A DNA stretch of 53,248 nucleotides. Origin: Rhabdothermincola sp037478855. GTDB taxonomy: Bacteria > Actinomycetota > Acidimicrobiia > Acidimicrobiales > Acidimicrobilacustridaceae. Both the position numbers and the translations under genes were made by a program. The notes under the pieces were generated by a model. That model saw only the letters and a program-made list of their open reading frames with translations. It searched no databases and had not been told where the DNA came from. Below, in pieces: positions 1-7,690 of this stretch (within the stretch, counting starts at the first letter, position 1; each line of letters begins with the position of its first letter). Location of the stretch: positions 1 through 53,248 of the forward strand of contig JBBFLY010000012.1 in the NCBI GenBank assembly GCA_037478855.1, read 5' to 3'.

Positions 1-386
1 CGCTCTCGGCGCTGGTGGACGCCTGCCACGACTACCTCACGGTGAAGAACCGGCGTCTGTCGTTCGAGTGGGCCCTGATCGACGGGGTGAACGACCGCCG
101 GGACGACGCGCGGGAGCTGGCCGCGATCGCTCGCCCGCTGCGAGCCCACGTGAACCTCATCCCGCTCAACCCCACACCCGCCTCCCCCACCCCAGGCACG
201 CCGCCGGCCCGGGTACGTGCCTTCACGGACCTGCTGCGCTCGCTCGGCGTCAACGCAACGGTGCGCGACAACCGCGGCACCGGCATCGAGGCGGCATGCG
301 GACAGCTGCGGGCGGGCCACCGCCCACCGGCGCCCCCCACCTCCGGGACCTCCCAAGCGGTGACGATCAGCGGACGAGGATCGTGA
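1..386 (+). CDS. rlmN: 23S rRNA (adenine-2503-C2) methyltransferase, C-terminal part
   Basis: Only the last ~128 codons lie in the window; the reading frame is already open at base 3 and stops with TGA at 384-386. The visible part carries the RlmN/Cfr C-terminal signature: a segment starting FEWALIDGVND, then NLIPLNPTP, then VRDNRGTGIEAACGQL, which ends the radical-SAM barrel and contains the catalytic-side cysteine. The family methylates C2 of A2503 in 23S rRNA and A37 of some tRNAs. The iron-sulphur CxxxCxxC motif would lie upstream of the window. The 3' end overlaps the convergent nucleotidyltransferase gene by 20 bases. The residues after the conserved core (about 25, Pro/Ser rich) look like a non-conserved tail. 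Confidence 0.9.
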   Translation, partial: LSALVDACHDYLTVKNRRLSFEWALIDGVNDRRDDARELAAIARPLRAHVNLIPLNPTPASPTPGTPPARVRAFTDLLRSLGVNATVRDNRGTGIEAACGQLRAGHRPPAPPTSGTSQAVTISGRGS

Positions 387-1209
387 CCCGGTCGCTGGCG
401 CGGATCACTCGCGACAAGATCTCCGCGGGTGCGACCTCCGTGCCCTCCCAGAGCACCGACTCCTCGACCGTCCCCGCGACCCGCGCCAGCTCCCCGACCA
501 CCGAGCGCTTCACCGAGCCGCTCACCCGGGCGGTCCGTGCGACGATCGTGCCCCCGGCCTGATCAGCGACCAGGAGGTTGGCGCGCAGGTAGTCGTCCGG
601 GGTCCCGCAGTCGATGACCCGTCCAGCCGTGCCGATCACCTCGACCCTCCCGGCCCGAGCCGCGAGGGCCCAGCAGCGCTCGTAGAGCCCCGCAGGACGG
701 GCCGGCAGCTCCACGACCTCAGCCCAGGGCAGCAGCGACGCCGCGACGACCATCCGGGGGTTGAAGACCGGCTCGCCGGCGACGAGCAGCCGCACCCGCT
801 CACCATCCCAACCGCCGACGAAGGAAGCCAGATCGGCATCGCTGAAGGTGTCACCGTTGACCACCAGCACACCCCGGCCGGCGATCCAGTCCCGGAGCTG
901 ACCGAGCGCCCCCGCGGTCCCCAACGCCACCCGCTCCTCCACGGAGACATGGACGTCGGGGTGGTGAACCGCGAGATGGGCCTCGATCTGTGGGCGGCCA
1001 TGGTGGACATTCACCGCGCGCGCCCGGGTCACGCCCCGCACCCGGTCGAGGGCGAGATCGAGCAGCGGAACACCACCGACCGGGCAGAGCGGCTTCGGGC
1101 GCAGCAAGGTGAGGGGACGGAGGCGACGCCCCTCCCCGGCGGCCAGCACGACGGCGGCCAGCTCCCCGGCACACGCACCCGGCCCGGTTCCTGCCACACT
1201 GTCACTCAT
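367..1209 (-). CDS. Sugar-phosphate nucleotidyltransferase
   Basis: A 280-residue protein with the NTP-transferase fold. The nucleotide-binding signature LAAGEGRRLRPLT sits at residues 22-34, followed by a RPKPLCPVGG segment and a metal-site NGDTF. Relatives activate a sugar-1-phosphate with an NTP (mannose-1-phosphate guanylyltransferase or glucose-1-phosphate thymidylyltransferase types); the sequence does not tell which sugar. The C-terminal ~60 residues have a left-handed-helix-like pattern (VIGTAGRVIDCGTPDDY, then VSGSVKRSVVGELARV). I place the start at ATG 1209 (MSDSV); an in-frame TTG at 1230 is possible. This ATG shares the four-base word CATG with the start of the divergent gene. The 3' end overlaps rlmN by 20 bases. 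Confidence 0.8.
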   Translation of the reverse strand: MSDSVAGTGPGACAGELAAVVLAAGEGRRLRPLTLLRPKPLCPVGGVPLLDLALDRVRGVTRARAVNVHHGRPQIEAHLAVHHPDVHVSVEERVALGTAGALGQLRDWIAGRGVLVVNGDTFSDADLASFVGGWDGERVRLLVAGEPVFNPRMVVAASLLPWAEVVELPARPAGLYERCWALAARAGRVEVIGTAGRVIDCGTPDDYLRANLLVADQAGGTIVARTARVSGSVKRSVVGELARVAGTVEESVLWEGTEVAPAEILSRVIRASDRVTILVR

Positions 1210-1573
1210 GGAGACCCGCCGGTGGACCAACCCGTCGCAGCCGCAGACCCTCTACCTGGCTGTGATCCTGCTGTACCTGAACGCCGCGTTCGCGGTGCTC
1301 TTCGGCGGGCTCGTCAATCCGGTCGCCCTGCTGCTCATCGTCGGTCAGGTCGCGGCGGGTCTGGGGATCGCCAACGAGAAGAAGTGGGGCTACGTGCTCG
1401 GGGTGGGGGTCGCGACGCTCTCGCTCGTCTCCGAAGTGGTGCTTCCGCTCCTGTGGAAGCTGACCATCATCTTCAACCCGTTCTTCCTGATCAGCGCCGT
1501 GTTCCCGGTGGCGCTGTTCGCCCTGCTGGTGCACCCGATGAGCCGTGACTACCAGCGGGTCTGGTTCAGATAG
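1208..1573 (+). CDS. Small membrane protein of unknown function
   Basis: A 121-residue protein starting METRRWTNPSQPQ. The rest is almost entirely hydrophobic, with three or four predicted membrane segments (about residues 15-35, 36-50, 58-78 and 88-108) and a short basic C-terminus (SRDYQRVWFR). I do not recognise a family. The start at ATG 1208 is favoured because a weak -10-like CACACT ends 7 bases upstream and the frame upstream is compositionally unlike coding sequence. It is divergent from the nucleotidyltransferase with overlapping start codons, and is followed 33 bases later by the MaoC gene, which has its own -10-like hexamer. Confidence 0.65.
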   Translation: METRRWTNPSQPQTLYLAVILLYLNAAFAVLFGGLVNPVALLLIVGQVAAGLGIANEKKWGYVLGVGVATLSLVSEVVLPLLWKLTIIFNPFFLISAVFPVALFALLVHPMSRDYQRVWFR

Positions 1574-1594
1574 CCGCTGCTTCGGTCGCCGGGG

Positions 1595-1600
1595 CATGAT
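1595..1600 (+). promoter_or_regulatory. Putative leaderless -10 of the MaoC gene
   Basis: CATGAT ends six bases before ATG 1607. It departs from TANNNT at the first base only. No clear -35 is visible. Confidence 0.4.
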
Positions 1601-1606
1601 TGGCCC

Positions 1607-2065
1607 ATGACGACCACCGTGAACGGCATCGCAGGGCTCAAAGAGAAGGTCGGCCAGCACCTCGGCTTCAGCGACTGGGTCGAGATCACCCAGGAGCGGG
1701 TCAACCTCTTCGCGGAGGCGACCGGCGACCACCAGTGGATCCACGTCGACCCCGAACGGGCGGCGAAGGAGAGCCCCTTCGGCGGGCCGATCGCCCACGG
1801 CTACCTGACGCTCTCGCTCGGACCGATGCTCATGCCGCAGATCCTGCGAGTCGAGGGCATCAAGATGGGCATCAACTATGGCTGCGGGAAGGTGCGATTC
1901 CCCGCTCCGGTGCCGGTCGGTTCCCGCCTGCGCCTCGGCGCGGAGCTCATCGCCGTCGACGACATCCCCGGTGGGGCACAGGTGACGATGAACTTCACGT
2001 TCGAGTGCGAGGGCGCTTCCAAGCCGTCGTGTGTCGCCGAGATCATCTTCCGCTACTACGACTGA
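1607..2065 (+). CDS. MaoC/NodN-family (R)-specific enoyl-CoA hydratase or 3-hydroxyacyl-thioester dehydratase
   Basis: A 152-residue single hot-dog domain. The hydratase-2 motif is intact: ATGDHQWIHVDPERA, with the catalytic pair Asp41 and His46. A second conserved stretch, GGPIAHGYLTLSLGPML, follows. The closest type known to me is the mycobacterial single-domain dehydratase Rv0130 (HtdZ). The family reversibly hydrates trans-2-enoyl thioesters in fatty-acid metabolism. Nearby acyl-CoA synthetase and acyl-CoA dehydrogenase genes fit lipid turnover, although none is in the same transcription unit. Length and motif are normal. The true acyl chain specificity cannot be read from the sequence. 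Confidence 0.88.
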   Translation: MTTTVNGIAGLKEKVGQHLGFSDWVEITQERVNLFAEATGDHQWIHVDPERAAKESPFGGPIAHGYLTLSLGPMLMPQILRVEGIKMGINYGCGKVRFPAPVPVGSRLRLGAELIAVDDIPGGAQVTMNFTFECEGASKPSCVAEIIFRYYD

Positions 2066-2179
2066 TACGACTGAGCGGGCTCGGCACGGCCGCAGCGAGC
2101 TCCCTCTACCCCGCCTCCGCTGCACGGAGCTGTTGACCACGGTCGAAGGCTCGCCCATCTCCGCCGCCCAGCCGCGCGC

Positions 2180-3133
2180 TCAGCGGAACTCGGGCAGCAC
2201 CTTCTCGGCGAGCAGCTGCAGCGTCTCGGTGTCGGGGTAGTCGGAGCACCAGGCCACGATGCCCTCCACCCCCAGCTGCTGGTAGACACGGATCTTCTCG
2301 CAGACCTGCTCGGGTGTGCCGACCAGGTTCCCGTCACGCCACGACTCGAACGGCTCACCCCAGAACGAGCGCGTACCGCCGGCTTCGATCTCGCGCTCGT
2401 CTTCCCGGATGAACACCTCCGGGGACCAGGTCTTGAGGATCTCGTCGTAGTCGCGCCCGACCGCGAGGCAGTGCTGCTTGAGCACCTCGCACTTGTGCGC
2501 GAACTCGTGCGGCTTGCCGCCGAAGTTGCTGCGGTCGGCCAGACGCGCCACCACCCGCAACGTGAGCTGCTCGCCTCCACCGCCGATCCAGATCGGTGGA
2601 TGCGGTCGCTGCACCGGCTTCGGATCGCACTGGGCGCCCGAGATCGTGAAGTGTCGGCCCTCGTAGTGGGCGTCCGGCTCGCTCCACATGAGCTTCACGA
2701 TCTCGACGGTCTCGCGCAGCATCCGAATGCGGTCGCGCGCCGGTAGGAACTCGTAGCCGTAGGCCCGGTACTCGTGCTCGTACCAGCCGGCGCCGATGCC
2801 CCAGTCGAGGCGACCCCCGCTCATCACGTCGAGGTTCGACGTGATCTTCGCCAGCAGACCGGGATTGCGGTAGGAGGCACAACCGACCATCTGCCCGAGC
2901 CGGATCCTGCTCGTGCGCTGGCTGATCGCCGCCAGGGTCGTCCAGCACTCGAAGACGGCCTCGTGCGCAGGGGCCGGCACGTTGTGGAAGTGGTCGTAGA
3001 CCCACAGCGAGTCGTAGCCCAGACGCTCAGCCAGCTCGGCGATCTCTACGGCCCTGGCCCACTTGTCCTGAGGGTCCGGGATGCCGGCCAGATCCATCTT
3101 CCAACCCTGCGGGACGAAGACTCCGAAGATCAT
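2180..3133 (-). CDS. LLM-class F420-dependent oxidoreductase, Rv1855c type
   Basis: A 317-residue luciferase-like TIM barrel. It begins MIFGVFVPQGWKMDLAG, typical of the Rv1855c-like family, and continues with a LGYDSLWVYDHFH strand and RIRLGQMVGCASYRNP, where the flavin/F420 phosphate is usually bound. Members use the deazaflavin F420 to reduce or oxidise mostly unknown substrates. The start at ATG 3133 is supported by a -10-like TAGGGT that ends 8 bases upstream; the longer reading frame back to 3292 would run into the divergent lipoprotein gene. It converges on the MaoC gene with a 114-base spacer in which I see nothing. Confidence 0.88.
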   Translation of the reverse strand: MIFGVFVPQGWKMDLAGIPDPQDKWARAVEIAELAERLGYDSLWVYDHFHNVPAPAHEAVFECWTTLAAISQRTSRIRLGQMVGCASYRNPGLLAKITSNLDVMSGGRLDWGIGAGWYEHEYRAYGYEFLPARDRIRMLRETVEIVKLMWSEPDAHYEGRHFTISGAQCDPKPVQRPHPPIWIGGGGEQLTLRVVARLADRSNFGGKPHEFAHKCEVLKQHCLAVGRDYDEILKTWSPEVFIREDEREIEAGGTRSFWGEPFESWRDGNLVGTPEQVCEKIRVYQQLGVEGIVAWCSDYPDTETLQLLAEKVLPEFR

Positions 3134-3141
3134 GACGGCGC

Positions 3142-3168
3142 ACCCTATCGGTGCCAGCCCCCTAGCAT
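3142..3168. promoter_or_regulatory. Divergent pair of leaderless -10 elements
   Basis: On the minus strand TAGGGT (3147 to 3142) lies 8 bases before ATG 3133. On the plus strand TAGCAT (3163-3168) lies 8 bases before GTG 3177. Both match TANNNT at the spacing expected when transcription begins at the start codon. Confidence 0.6.
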
Positions 3169-3176
3169 CCCGATCC

Positions 3177-4619
3177 GTGCGCTTCCGCCGATCCGGGTGC
3201 CTGCTCGCCGTGGCGATGTTGGTGGGCTTGATGGGCTGCACCGAGCGGGAGTCGCGACTGGCCGTCCGCGGTGAGGTTGCACCCTCGAGCACCGGGACGG
3301 TCGATCCGGCGCCCGCCGCTGACGCAGAGCCGCTGCCCGATCCGGCACCGATCCGGTGGGAGCCGTGCGGGGCACTCGAGTGTGGGGCCGTCCGGGTCCC
3401 GCTGGACTACGACGACCTCGCCGGGCGCCAGATCGACATCGCCGTAGCCCGCCGGCCCGCTCCCGACGGCGGGCGCCGTCTCGGCTCGCTGCTCGTCAAC
3501 CCCGGGGGACCGGGTGGTTCAGGCATCGACTTCCTGGCCAGCAGCGGCCTCCTGGGGCTCACCGACCGTTTCGACCTGGTGTCGTGGGATCCCCGCGGTG
3601 TCGGACGCAGCGAACCGCTGGCCTGCGGCTCCGACCAGGTCGGGTTCCTCGGGTTGGACCCCGACCCCGACGACCCTGCGGAGCAGGAGGCACTCGAGCG
3701 GGAGGCGGCCCGGATCGCCACTGCGTGCGCGCAGGAGGACCCTGCGCTGCTGGCGAACATCGACACCACCATCCAGGCGAACGATCTGGAGATGATCCGC
3801 CGCGCGCTCGGCGAGGATCAGATCAACTACCTCGGCTTCTCCTACGGCACTCTCATCGGCCTCGAGTACGCCCGCCGCTTCCCCACCCGACTCCGCACGC
3901 TCGTGCTCGACGGGGTCGTCGACCCACAGCTCACGCTCGAGCAGATGCTCACGGGCCAGGCGGTGCAGATGGAGCGTTACCTCGCCGACCTGGCCGACCT
4001 GTACGACCGCGTCATGGCCCGAGCAGAGCACGAGCCGCTCGTGCTGCGCGACGGGTCCCCAGCGGGCCCGGACGTGGTGGTGCTCGCAGCGATCGCGGCG
4101 ACCTACCGGGGCGGCGGGCGCGAAGAGCTCCGCAGAGCGCTGACCGCGGCCGATCGGGGAGATCCGACCCTGCTCGGCGAGCTGGCCAGCGCGTACGTGA
4201 CCGCTTCCGACTCGTTCGGCGCGTACGTGGCGGTGCTCTGCGCCGACGGTCCCCGGCCCGCAGGCATCGCGGGGTGGCGGGCGATGGCGCTGCGCCTGGC
4301 GGAGCAGGCACCACGCATCGGCGCACCGGCAGTCAACGAGGTGCTCGCCTGCGCCTTCTGGCCAGTCGAGCCGACCCGTCGTCCCGCGCCGGTCGCACCG
4401 GAGGGACTGGCACCAGCGCTGGTGATCGGCACGACGGGCGACGCCGCGACGCCCTACGACGATGCCGTTCGGGTGACACGCAACCTGCCCGGCGCGGTGC
4501 TGCTGACCTTCGACGCCGACGGCCACACCGCCACCGGTCGCAGCCGGTGCGTGCAGCGGGTCGTGCGCCGCTACCTCGAGGACCTCGAGCTCCCCGAGCC
4601 TGGCTCGGCGTGTGGCTAG
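3177..4619 (+). CDS. Secreted alpha/beta-hydrolase lipoprotein, tripeptidyl-aminopeptidase (TAP) type
   Basis: A 480-residue protein. From GTG 3177 the N-terminus is a lipoprotein signal: basic start (VRFRRSGC), hydrophobic core, and lipobox LMGC near residue 20-23. The hydrolase core shows the oxyanion segment NPGGPGGSG, the nucleophile elbow GFSYG (Ser near residue 222), an acid in GTTGDAATPYDDA and a histidine in DADGHTATG. The C-terminal third fits the TAP-like domain of Streptomyces tripeptidyl aminopeptidases and mycobacterial lipoprotein peptidases. Expected role: membrane-anchored extracytoplasmic peptidase or esterase. The start is set by the -10-like TAGCAT 8 bases upstream and by the signal peptide; an ATG at 3132 in frame would bury the signal behind 15 extra residues. 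Confidence 0.85.
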   Translation: MRFRRSGCLLAVAMLVGLMGCTERESRLAVRGEVAPSSTGTVDPAPAADAEPLPDPAPIRWEPCGALECGAVRVPLDYDDLAGRQIDIAVARRPAPDGGRRLGSLLVNPGGPGGSGIDFLASSGLLGLTDRFDLVSWDPRGVGRSEPLACGSDQVGFLGLDPDPDDPAEQEALEREAARIATACAQEDPALLANIDTTIQANDLEMIRRALGEDQINYLGFSYGTLIGLEYARRFPTRLRTLVLDGVVDPQLTLEQMLTGQAVQMERYLADLADLYDRVMARAEHEPLVLRDGSPAGPDVVVLAAIAATYRGGGREELRRALTAADRGDPTLLGELASAYVTASDSFGAYVAVLCADGPRPAGIAGWRAMALRLAEQAPRIGAPAVNEVLACAFWPVEPTRRPAPVAPEGLAPALVIGTTGDAATPYDDAVRVTRNLPGAVLLTFDADGHTATGRSRCVQRVVRRYLEDLELPEPGSACG

Positions 4620-4681
4620 GCGCGTCCGCGCGGCGCCCGGTCCGCCACACCCGCCCGGCGGTCACCGTGCACGGCCACCGT

Positions 4682-4687
4682 TAGGAT
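4682..4687 (+). promoter_or_regulatory. Leaderless -10 of the acyl-CoA synthetase gene
   Basis: TAGGAT ends exactly 8 bases before ATG 4696, with no Shine-Dalgarno sequence between. No clear -35 is visible. Confidence 0.6.
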
Positions 4688-4695
4688 CCGAGCCC

Positions 4696-6339
4696 ATGGA
4701 GTTCAACCTCGCGGTGCTCAACGAAGCCATCGCCGCAGCGATCCCCGACCGTGAAGCGATCGTCTGGCGGGATCGCCGGTTCACCTACGCGCAGCTCGCC
4801 GAGCGGACCCGCAGACTCGCCAACTTCCTGCTCGCACGCGGGTTCGAGGTGCGCGCGGAGCGCGATCTCCTCGCCGGTTGGGAGTCCGGGCAGGACCACC
4901 TCGCCCTCTACCTGTACAACGGCAACGAGTACCTCGAGGGCATGCTCGGCGCCTACAAGGCACGGGTCGCGCCGTTCAACGTGAACTACCGCTACGTGGC
5001 CGAGGAGCTCCACTACCTGCTCAACGACTCCGGTGCCCGCGGGATCATCTACCACTCGTCGTTCGCACCGACGTTGCAGCAGGTCCGAGCGGAGCTGCCG
5101 CGGCTGGAGCTGCTGATCCAGGTGCCCGACGGGTCCGGTCACGAGCTGCTGCCGGACGCCGTGTGGTACGAGGATGCCCTGGCCGACGCGAGCCCGGAAC
5201 CACCGCCGGTCGAACCATCGCCGGACGATCTCTACATCCTCTACACCGGCGGCACGACAGGGATGCCGAAGGGGGTGCTGTGGCGCCAGGCCGACATCTT
5301 CCCCGCCGCCATGGGCGGGCGCGACCTCGCCACCGGGGAGGAGTGGCCGGATCTCGATGCGGTGGTGGCCAGCGCCCGCAACGGTGGCGCCAAGCTGATG
5401 CCAGCGCCGCCGTTCATGCACGGTGCGGCCCACTGGATGGCGTTCACCGCGTTCAACTGGGGCAACACCATCGTCCTTCCCTCCAACACCCGGAGCCTCG
5501 ACGCAGCCGACGTGTGGTCCACCGTCGAAAAGGAGGGGGTGAACATCCTGCTCATCGTCGGCGACGCGTTCGGCCGGCCGTTGCTCGACGAGCTGGAACG
5601 TGGCAGCTACGACCTGAGCTCGATGCTCATGATCGTAAGCGGCGGCGCCGCGCTGAGCGCTCCAGTGAAGAACCGGTTCCTCGAGCTCCTGCCGACGGTG
5701 GCGATCCTCGACGGCCTCGGCTCATCCGAGACCGGCCAGCAGGCCTCACAGCTCAGCTCCGCGGGAGCCGAGGCCAGCACCGGCACCTTCACCCCGGGGC
5801 CCGGCATGTGCATCGTCAGCGAGGATCTCACCCGCGTGATCGAACCGCCGAGCGACGAGCTCGGCTGGCTGGCGCAGAAGGGTCGGGTGCCCCTCGGCTA
5901 CCTCGGCGACGAGGCCAAGACCCGTCGGACCTTCCCCGTCATCGACGGGGTGCGCTACTCGGTTCCCGGCGATCGGGCCAACTACACGCCTGACGGCCTG
6001 CTCCAGCTGCACGGCCGCGACTCGGTCACCATCAACTCCGGGGGCGAGAAGATCTTCGCCGAGGAGGTCGAACAGGCGCTGGCTCACCACCCGGCGGTCT
6101 ACGACGTGGTGGTCACCGGTCGACCCAGCGAACGCTGGGGCAACGAGGTGGTGGCGATCGTGCAGCTCCGCGACGGCTTCGAGGCCGATGTGGCCGACCT
6201 GCTGGCTGAGTGTGAGAAGCACATCGCCCGCTACAAGTTCCCGAAGGATTTCATCTTCGTCGACAGGATCGTGCGCAGCCCCGCCGGTAAGGCCGACTAC
6301 CGCTGGGCACGCGAGCAGGCCATCGCCGCACAGCACTGA
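4696..6339 (+). CDS. Acyl-CoA synthetase (AMP-binding, FadD type)
   Basis: A 547-residue ANL-superfamily enzyme. The P-loop-like motif YTGGTTGMPKGVLWR is intact, then the aromatic/substrate segment PPFMHGAAHWMAF, the adenylate motif GLGSSETG, and the C-terminal hinge GRDSVTINSGGEKIFAEEVE with a final catalytic lysine in SPAGKADYRW. It resembles mycobacterial FadD enzymes of sterol side-chain or fatty-acid use (FadD3/17/19-like). The reaction is ATP + fatty acid + CoA to acyl-CoA via acyl-AMP. The true substrate is not evident. It stands as a single gene converging on the acyl-CoA dehydrogenase gene, with 120 bases between; that spacer holds a short GATGTGCGAT duplication and an imperfect GC-rich inverted repeat. 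Confidence 0.9.
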   Translation: MEFNLAVLNEAIAAAIPDREAIVWRDRRFTYAQLAERTRRLANFLLARGFEVRAERDLLAGWESGQDHLALYLYNGNEYLEGMLGAYKARVAPFNVNYRYVAEELHYLLNDSGARGIIYHSSFAPTLQQVRAELPRLELLIQVPDGSGHELLPDAVWYEDALADASPEPPPVEPSPDDLYILYTGGTTGMPKGVLWRQADIFPAAMGGRDLATGEEWPDLDAVVASARNGGAKLMPAPPFMHGAAHWMAFTAFNWGNTIVLPSNTRSLDAADVWSTVEKEGVNILLIVGDAFGRPLLDELERGSYDLSSMLMIVSGGAALSAPVKNRFLELLPTVAILDGLGSSETGQQASQLSSAGAEASTGTFTPGPGMCIVSEDLTRVIEPPSDELGWLAQKGRVPLGYLGDEAKTRRTFPVIDGVRYSVPGDRANYTPDGLLQLHGRDSVTINSGGEKIFAEEVEQALAHHPAVYDVVVTGRPSERWGNEVVAIVQLRDGFEADVADLLAECEKHIARYKFPKDFIFVDRIVRSPAGKADYRWAREQAIAAQH

Positions 6340-6459
6340 GCCGCCCGGCCAGCGATGGCTCACCGGCGGGTCACCGGCCGGGGTGATGTGCGATGTGATG
6401 TGCGATCGCCCCCGGGTGGTCGGGCACGCGCCCTGCTCATCGGCGCGACCCGCCGCCGA

Positions 6460-7686
6460 TCACAGCGGCAGATTGCCGGTGGCGGCCTTTGTGGTTCCGT
6501 GATCCTTGTAGGCGGCGATCGTGCGCTGTGCGATCCGCATCTGGTGGATCTCGTCAGCGCCGTCCGCGAAGCGCGCCCAGCGGGCCTGGCGCAACATGTC
6601 GGCGAGCGGCGTGTCGGTCGAGTAGCCGAGCGCCCCGTGCACCTGGATCGCGCGGTCGAGGATCCGCCACAGCGAGTTGGCCACGAAGTGCTTGGCCATC
6701 GAGACCTCGGTCTTGAAGTCGAGGCCCTGGTCGATGAGGTACGCGGCGTGCAGGACCATCAGCTTGCACTGGTACAGCTCCATCGCCGAGTCGGCGATCA
6801 TCCACTGGATGCCCTGCTTCTCGGCCAGCAGCGAGCCGTGGCTGTACCGGTTGAGCGCCCGGTCGACCATCATGTCCAGCGCCACCTCGGCTTGACCGAT
6901 CCAGCGCATGCAGTGCGCGAGCCGCGCCGGCCCCAGCCTGGCCTGCCCCAGCAGGTGACCCTGACCGCGCTCGCCGAGCATCTTGGACTTGTGGACCCGC
7001 AGATCCGTGATGCGGATCTCGCAGTGGTTGTGGCTGCCTGACATCGTCTCGATGTCACGGACGATCTCCCATCCCTCGGAGGGGATGTCGACCAGGAACG
7101 CCGAGTTGGCGGCCTGGGGCAGGTCGGGGTCGTCCTCCGTGCGAGCGATGAGGATGGCGAACTGCGCGCCACGCGCGCCGGAGATGAACCACTTGTGGCC
7201 GTTGATCACCCACTCGTCGCCGTCCTCATAGGCGCGGGTCTGGATGAGTGTGGGATCGGATCCCGCGACCTCCGGCTCCGTCATGGCGAAGCACGAGCGG
7301 ATACGACCCTCGCACAGGGGCCTCAGGTACTGCTCCTTCTGCTCGTCGTTTGCCCAGTGCAGCAGCGTGTGCATGTTGCCCTCGTCGGGCGCCTGCGCGT
7401 TCAGGGCGAACGGGCCCATCCGGGTCTTGCCGGCCTCGGCGGAGACGCTGGCCATCGCCACGTGGCTGAGACCCATCCCGCCCCACTCCTTGGGCATGTG
7501 CGGCAGCCACAGTCCCCACTCCTTGGCGGCTGCCCGCATCTCGATGATCGCCTTGATCCAGTCGTCTCGCGACCAGCCCTCCTCGTCCGCACGCGACTCG
7601 ACCGGACGCACGACGGTGTCGCAGAACTCGCGGACCTTGAAGCGGACCTCGTCGATCTCGGGCGGGAACGTGAAGTCGATGGCCAT
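6460..7686 (-). CDS. Acyl-CoA dehydrogenase
   Basis: A 408-residue flavoprotein that begins MAIDFTFPPEIDEVRFKVREF. The ACAD signatures are present: CFAMTEPEVAGSDP for the FAD site, a WVINGHKWFISGA strand, the middle-domain DIPSEGW, and the C-terminal VHGALGYSTDTPLADMLRQARWARFADGADEIHQMRIAQ with the usual flavin-contacting helix. The family oxidises acyl-CoA to 2-enoyl-CoA and passes electrons to an electron-transfer flavoprotein. The ATG at 7686 lies 4 bases after the site-2 protease stop, so the two genes probably share a transcript. I see no good Shine-Dalgarno, so translation may depend on coupling. The chain-length class is unknown. Confidence 0.9.
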   Translation of the reverse strand: MAIDFTFPPEIDEVRFKVREFCDTVVRPVESRADEEGWSRDDWIKAIIEMRAAAKEWGLWLPHMPKEWGGMGLSHVAMASVSAEAGKTRMGPFALNAQAPDEGNMHTLLHWANDEQKEQYLRPLCEGRIRSCFAMTEPEVAGSDPTLIQTRAYEDGDEWVINGHKWFISGARGAQFAILIARTEDDPDLPQAANSAFLVDIPSEGWEIVRDIETMSGSHNHCEIRITDLRVHKSKMLGERGQGHLLGQARLGPARLAHCMRWIGQAEVALDMMVDRALNRYSHGSLLAEKQGIQWMIADSAMELYQCKLMVLHAAYLIDQGLDFKTEVSMAKHFVANSLWRILDRAIQVHGALGYSTDTPLADMLRQARWARFADGADEIHQMRIAQRTIAAYKDHGTTKAATGNLPL

Positions 7687-7690
7687 GGGC

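Noticed and set aside
6371..6387. GC inverted repeat as a terminator between the acyl-CoA synthetase and dehydrogenase genes
   Set aside because: The arms are imperfect and no U tract follows; too weak to list.
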